A stretch of 64,000 nt of DNA, taken from NCBI RefSeq assembly GCF_964340395.1, contig NC_135562.1:2607001-2671000 (forward strand). The letters are read 5' to 3'. The stretch is from Glandiceps talaboti (lineage: Eukaryota; Hemichordata; Enteropneusta; Spengelidae). Below are positions 50,540 to 64,000 of this stretch, piece by piece. The position numbers and the translations under genes were made by a program. Below the pieces are notes generated by a model. The model made no database searches. It was not told the DNA's origin and worked only from the letters and a program-made list of their open reading frames with translations. Each line of letters starts with the position of its first letter. Within the stretch, counting starts at the first letter, position 1.

Positions 50540-51152
50540 TTTACAACAGAAACCAATTTACCTGAATCATAGCGTAGTCTGGGTCAACATAAATTTTACT
50601 AAATAACATTTATTTCGTCGTCTGGGTCGAGAAAATCAAGCCTTGCAACACCTAATCGTCTGGCTCGGCAAAAATCTTAATCTACCTACATTTCAACGTC
50701 TGGCTCTATATACTTCAAAGTGATGCTAAATTTCATCATCTAGCTCTAGAAAAATCTTACTAACAATATTTCTCACAGACGATATGTAGGAATTTCTGTA
50801 ACATTTGTTTTGAGCCATACAATTAGATATTGTTCATCGATATTTTTCGTCGTTAAGCCGAAAAAGTACGAGTGACCTAAGGGTATTGTCGCTACGAGTC
50901 GCTAGACGAGTATTTCCTGGCTAAATGAAGGAATAAATGATGAAAAGTCAGAAGAAATGATGGCGCTTTCGGAGGTATTGATAGTTCGAGCACCACAAAC
51001 CAATAACATAGACATGGGTAGTCGTGCTGTAGAACGACCAAGGTATATATCCTCTGTTCAAAGACAATAGTATGGATTTTGTGTGGTAAAATACAAAGAT
51101 TGTTGTCATGCCAGACGACGTCCTGTGCTACGATTTCTATTGTAAGCTGCAC
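50540..51152. repeat. Decayed foldback element, 43-bp-motif family
   Basis: The left arm has TCGTCTGG(G/C)TCG repeated four times with degenerate AATCTTACTAAC/ACATTT cores (50560-50800). At the right, CATGCCAGACGACGTCCTGT and GATTTCTATTGTAAG match the right terminus of the copy at 55143-55437. The middle includes unrelated sequence, possibly a later insertion. Confidence 0.55.
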
Positions 51153-52194
51153 TCCATTTCCCTAACAAACACTTTTATTCCATTTTATATGATACCGAAT
51201 CAGAAAAAATGTTATGGATAATATCGTTTAGAATTGCTTCGCCATAATACAAGATATTTTACATCATTAAAAAATCTATATAAAGATACATGTAAAGGTT
51301 AAAACGTTGTTAGCAGATCAAACCATCCCTCGACATGTTCCTTATCATTTGTGCTTTCATGATTCGAGTGTCTATTCAGATGTATAAATAGTCCAACTAC
51401 CAATATATTAGCTAGCGTGACTAAAAATAAACAATGCGATGTAGCCTTGAATCACTTCCTTTAAAACAAACATGTAAACCTCCAAAATGGTGTAGGCGCT
51501 TTGGGTGTATATGTTTACCTTGTAAAAGTGAATATTATATACATTAGGAAAAACATTTACTTGTCTCCCATCATGTCTACACACTGCGCATGCCTCATAG
51601 GTTAAACGTTGTATCGAGGCAACGGATAATAATGCGATGATCCCACATAATGCGGGGCTACGCAATGACAGTATTAAAGACAGAGCAAACAGGTCACCAA
51701 CGTCATCATAACGAGATCGTTACCGACACAGCTACATCATGTTCGTTGTACAGCTTGGTTCGAACCGTCGGAGAAGTACTCCTAATCCTCGCAGCAGTTT
51801 GGATGTTGATTTTGGACAATGTCAGGTAACAATGAATCATATAAAAAAAAATCAAAATCGATAAAATACGCAAACGACTTGAGAAACCTGATTTATGAAA
51901 TGTTTTAAAAAATGGGAGGACGCGTGAGTCTACTCAAAGTGTACACGAGTTTAGAGATTTCCGCCAGCTGGTCATTTTCATTTCAATGTACATATAATGA
52001 TCGCGTTTTTAAAAATTAATACAATTTAATGCGTAAACCTAATATGTAACGCCACATAATTAATTTTTCTTCTCTTCAAAATTTGCACTACATGATTCAA
52101 ATCACAGAAATCATAGTTTTTAAAGTAACTATTTGTATATTCAATGTTAGGAAAACATTATCTAGATTGAGAAATCAGCAATTTATGTTGCTGT

Positions 52195-52264
52195 GTGTGT
52201 ATGTATGTATGTATGTATGTATGTATGTATGTATGTATGTATGTATGTATGTATGTATGTATGT
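52195..52264. repeat. (TATG)n microsatellite
   Basis: Sixteen TATG units about 150 bp upstream of the first RIM-like coding exon. Confidence 0.95.
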
Positions 52265-52409
52265 GTAGTCGTTTATAGTGTTTTGATGGTTGTATGTTTA
52301 TTGATGTTCATGTCTATACACTGTGTATGTATATGTGTGTAAGCTTATTTATTTATTGTACTTACTATTTATTTATTTATTTATTTATCTTGATTTTCTA
52401 TAATCTTAG

Positions 52410-60744
<8,335 letters not shown>

Positions 60745-61040
60745 GTAAGTTACTGTATTTTATTTTATTACTACACTCCCGGTGAATCAATAAATAATAG
60801 CAATGCTAATAATTAGATATATTCAGTGATTTCCATTAATTCAAGTAACCTAAGAGGTCTTGTCACCACTAGTCAAGGAAGTGATAAACATACAGGTACG
60901 TCACTAGTATTTTCCAACTGAAAAGAGGTCTAACCACTCGACCACTGACAACCTATAAAGGTTTACGTACAGCTTGTCACATCTTTATTGTTGAACATTT
61001 TCTGGATTGTTACCTCCCGCAAGGGGAGGTTATGTTATGC

Positions 61041-61091
<51 letters not shown>

Positions 61092-63060
61092 CGTGTGTAT
61101 ATGTTATCTATCAGTCTGTTAACTATGCATGCTTCAAATGTCATACAGTTTCATATTATTATACTTATTTTCCAATTAAGTGGCACATCATGTATAAAAT
61201 TATAGCTATAGTTTTTTTTATAGAATTTTGCATTCCAACAATGTGTCTTATATGGGAGGCATTGAATTTAAATCTAGCGAAGTGTGATTCTACGCATGCG
61301 TAGATTGAACTCCAGAATACTAACATGTGATACGGCTGCAAATCATAGCAATTCTTCTGTACAAATATACTTTCATGTACATACGTTATAAGTTGAGTAG
61401 GGCAGTTACTTGTAGAATGATGTATGTCCCCTTTTAGTAATCCGATTCAAATCGCCGATGTCTTCAGTTTGTCAAGCAACACCACATACTTACTAAATTA
61501 ATCCCGTTGGGCAGCACTGACATCCGCTTGCAACATTGACGTATATTTGATTCGCGCTCCGTTGCTAGGTTACGTTGAGAGAATTTACAGGTCTTCGGGG
61601 CAAACAAGATAGACTTTGAATGGTATATTTATGGAGCTTTGTATGTGCTAAAAAGAGTGTCATGCCATCTTTTCCTCGTTACCCACTGCCGTTGCTGTGG
61701 ATTTACCCTCCGTGTGATGTAGGCGTGATGAGACACCGATCCACTTTAATATGAGATCCTCTGTATTTCTCACACGTACTGATTAGATAGCAAATCATGT
61801 AATACCAGTATAAAACTAAATAACGAATAATAAATCATATTGTGCAATTCTGGCAACCATGCTTACCACGTATGTACAATTTTAAAAAAAAAACAACAGA
61901 AAAAAACATCAACAGATGATAAAGCCGTAAGAGTCACGAGATGACAACAAAGTATGTCGCACGCTGCCAGCGGAAAAATCGATGGAATGCATCATTGCCT
62001 CACTTTAGGCCTGTTTCATTATTCATCAATTTTCATCAACTCTCCGTAATTCATTCCCGGTACAATTTGGCGTATTTCATTATTCATACACCCGAATTTA
62101 ACCGAAGGTGAACATTACAGCTTAACTTGTGTACTTGGTGTTACATGCCAGCAGACTTGGGGTTATGATATTCCAAAGCTGAATTATTTACCAACTGTCT
62201 AGAATGTGGGCACGTGAATTCGTACACTCAAGCACGTGACTGTTATTATTAGGTGCCTTGTACAAAGTTAATGAGTTTTAATGAGACATACAAGTCAATA
62301 ACATTTATGTTGTTTGAAACGAGGCGGACCAGATGACCTAAAGGTCAGTAACCTACGTCACAGCATTGTACATGAAGCGCATTTGACTTCAACACATATG
62401 CCACACATGAGAAAACTAACTAGATTACAAATTGTCGCGGCTTTACTTTTAGATCAGGTATCAACAATTCTCTAGCTAAAAGAGTCATTACAAAGTTTGA
62501 ACAGCGATGGGAGAGTCATCTTCGATTGGGAGTGATGCATATAAGCGATGTACGTCAGGGATAGTATGGTATAGATATCAGACAGTCCAATTATCTCTTG
62601 CCATGGATCACGTTTCACTACTATGCAATAGTAATGATTAGAACGTAGAGATTCACCTATATCTAAAGATCATTTTACAAAATGAGAACAAAGTCGATAT
62701 TACGTCTGGCGCATGTATTATATAAAAGTATGTTATCTTATACACCGATTTATAATATGCACCTTATATTTCCAGCAATAATTAATCGCAAAATTATACT
62801 TTTATGCGGCATCGAATCATGAATATATGGGATCACAACTATATGAAAATAGTTTTGTTCTAAAAAAAAATGTCTCTGCTGTAGGTTCGAAACTCGTCGC
62901 TGCCGTTTGTTTCTGAATGCTTAAAGTCCTCTGGAAAGATTTGATAAATACTAACACTATCATCCTCTATACCATCTCCAATCACACCTGTCTGTGGCTC
63001 CGATGGAGGGTTTAATTGTGCCAATGTTCACCTGCTCTACTTAAAGCTAAGGAGGCCATG
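60745..63060. other. RIM-like intron or downstream region, no supported exon
   Basis: Contains a CTCCCGCAAGGGGAG hairpin at 61014-61028 next to a (TCTG)n array at 61040-61092. Otherwise unique-looking sequence. No PDZ-encoding exon is seen. Confidence 0.4.
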
Positions 63061-63063
63061 TAC

Positions 63064-63094
<31 letters not shown>

Positions 63095-63418
63095 TGTATG
63101 TATGTATGTATGTATGTATGTATGTATGTATGTATGTATGTATGTGTGTGTGTGTGTCTGTACGTACCTACCTACGTACGTACGTACGTACGTATGTACG
63201 TATGTATGTATGTATGTATGTATGTATGTATGTATGTATGTATGTATGTATGTATGTATGTACGTACGTACGTACGTACGTATGTATGTATGTATGTATG
63301 TATGTATGTATGTATGTATGTATGTATGTATGCATGCATGCACGCATGCATGTATGCATGTATGTTTACGTATTATGCATGCATCCATCCATCCATTCAT
63401 TCATTTATTCATTCATTA
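63061..63418. repeat. TATG/TACG/ATGC compound microsatellite
   Basis: TATG array with in-register TACG and GCATG blocks, ending in CATC/ATTC units. The long Tyr-Val-Cys-Met frames on both strands are artefacts. Confidence 0.98.
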
Positions 63419-64000
63419 CGCGAGGAATTCTTGAGTTTATCTCAGCTAGAGACTACTCGTGATTCGTCTACTAGATTTGATGTTAGCGCAGATGAAAATT
63501 AAAATTTTAAAGTATCAGTATATTAAAGTTCCAACATGCAACCCGATATTGAGTCTCCCTATGTCGTATCAGGCAATTTATCCATGCGGTAAAAGGTTCC
63601 TTTCAAAATCGTCTAGAGCTCATCCATTCTATACAGTCATATACACCAACAGCATATATTTAATATTTTAAAGTCATGTGAATCACTGTGGGATTGTAAC
63701 TCCCAGCATTGGTTTGAAATTATTGTTTGTATTACAAAACACTAAACATGGGATTTCGAATTGTTGGTCGTTGCCAACCTTTGGTCTATAAAATAAATGT
63801 TCTATCTTCTGATATTGACCTGAATTTAGTTTCTATATGGAAAAAAAATCAATTTGTATGGTAGTTAAAGTGTCTGACATGAAATCCCTGCTTGCTGTCT
63901 CATGTAGTTATTATATAACAACAGATAACTCTTATTTTTGCATGGTGTTGGGTTTCAAGATAATTCTTATCTTGTTTGGCGTTGACCTTCAATTATTGTT
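63419..64000. other. Right-edge sequence, nothing recognised
   Basis: A 70-residue frame (63459-63671) has no support. Confidence 0.35.

Overview
This is a stretch of nuclear genome from an invertebrate animal. It is AT-rich, gene-poor, cut by introns and packed with simple repeats. The two recognisable genes, a TINAG/TINAGL-type secreted protein and a RIM-type presynaptic Rab effector, are animal-specific families. Nothing points to bacteria, a virus or a plasmid. The repeat style (long CATA, GACA, GATA and GA arrays with many short non-autonomous elements) suggests a marine bilaterian such as a hemichordate, lancelet, brachiopod or mollusc, but the sequence alone does not fix the phylum.

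Layout. From 0 to 4.1 kb, minus strand: the first five coding exons of a tubulointerstitial nephritis antigen-like gene. They encode a signal peptide, a somatomedin-B-like module, a short Cys-rich linker and the start of a cathepsin-B-like domain whose catalytic Cys is Ser. The gene runs off the left edge. From 10.1 to 10.9 kb, plus strand: two exons that look like the 3' end of an unrecognised gene, with the stop codon overlapping an AATAAA signal. At 19.35 kb there is a small exon-like segment with strong splice sites. From 52.4 to 60.7 kb, plus strand: three exons of a RIM-like gene (Rab-binding helix, four-CxxC zinc finger, following helix). A 100-base assembly gap lies in its first intron, and the PDZ and C2 parts would lie beyond the right edge.

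The remaining sequence is intergenic or intronic. It holds about 25 microsatellite arrays, several minisatellites (notably a 38-bp array at 40.09-40.72 kb with a six-unit higher-order pattern) and at least six families of short inverted-repeat or dispersed elements. The most distinctive is a foldback family with about 45-bp terminal inverted repeats. Its arms are built from a 43-bp motif that points in opposite directions in the two halves; copies or remnants lie near 4.8, 5.1, 34.3, 42.9, 50.5 and 55.1 kb. I see no rRNA gene, intact tRNA gene, CRISPR array or autonomous transposase or reverse transcriptase. Most open frames in the window are translations of microsatellites.
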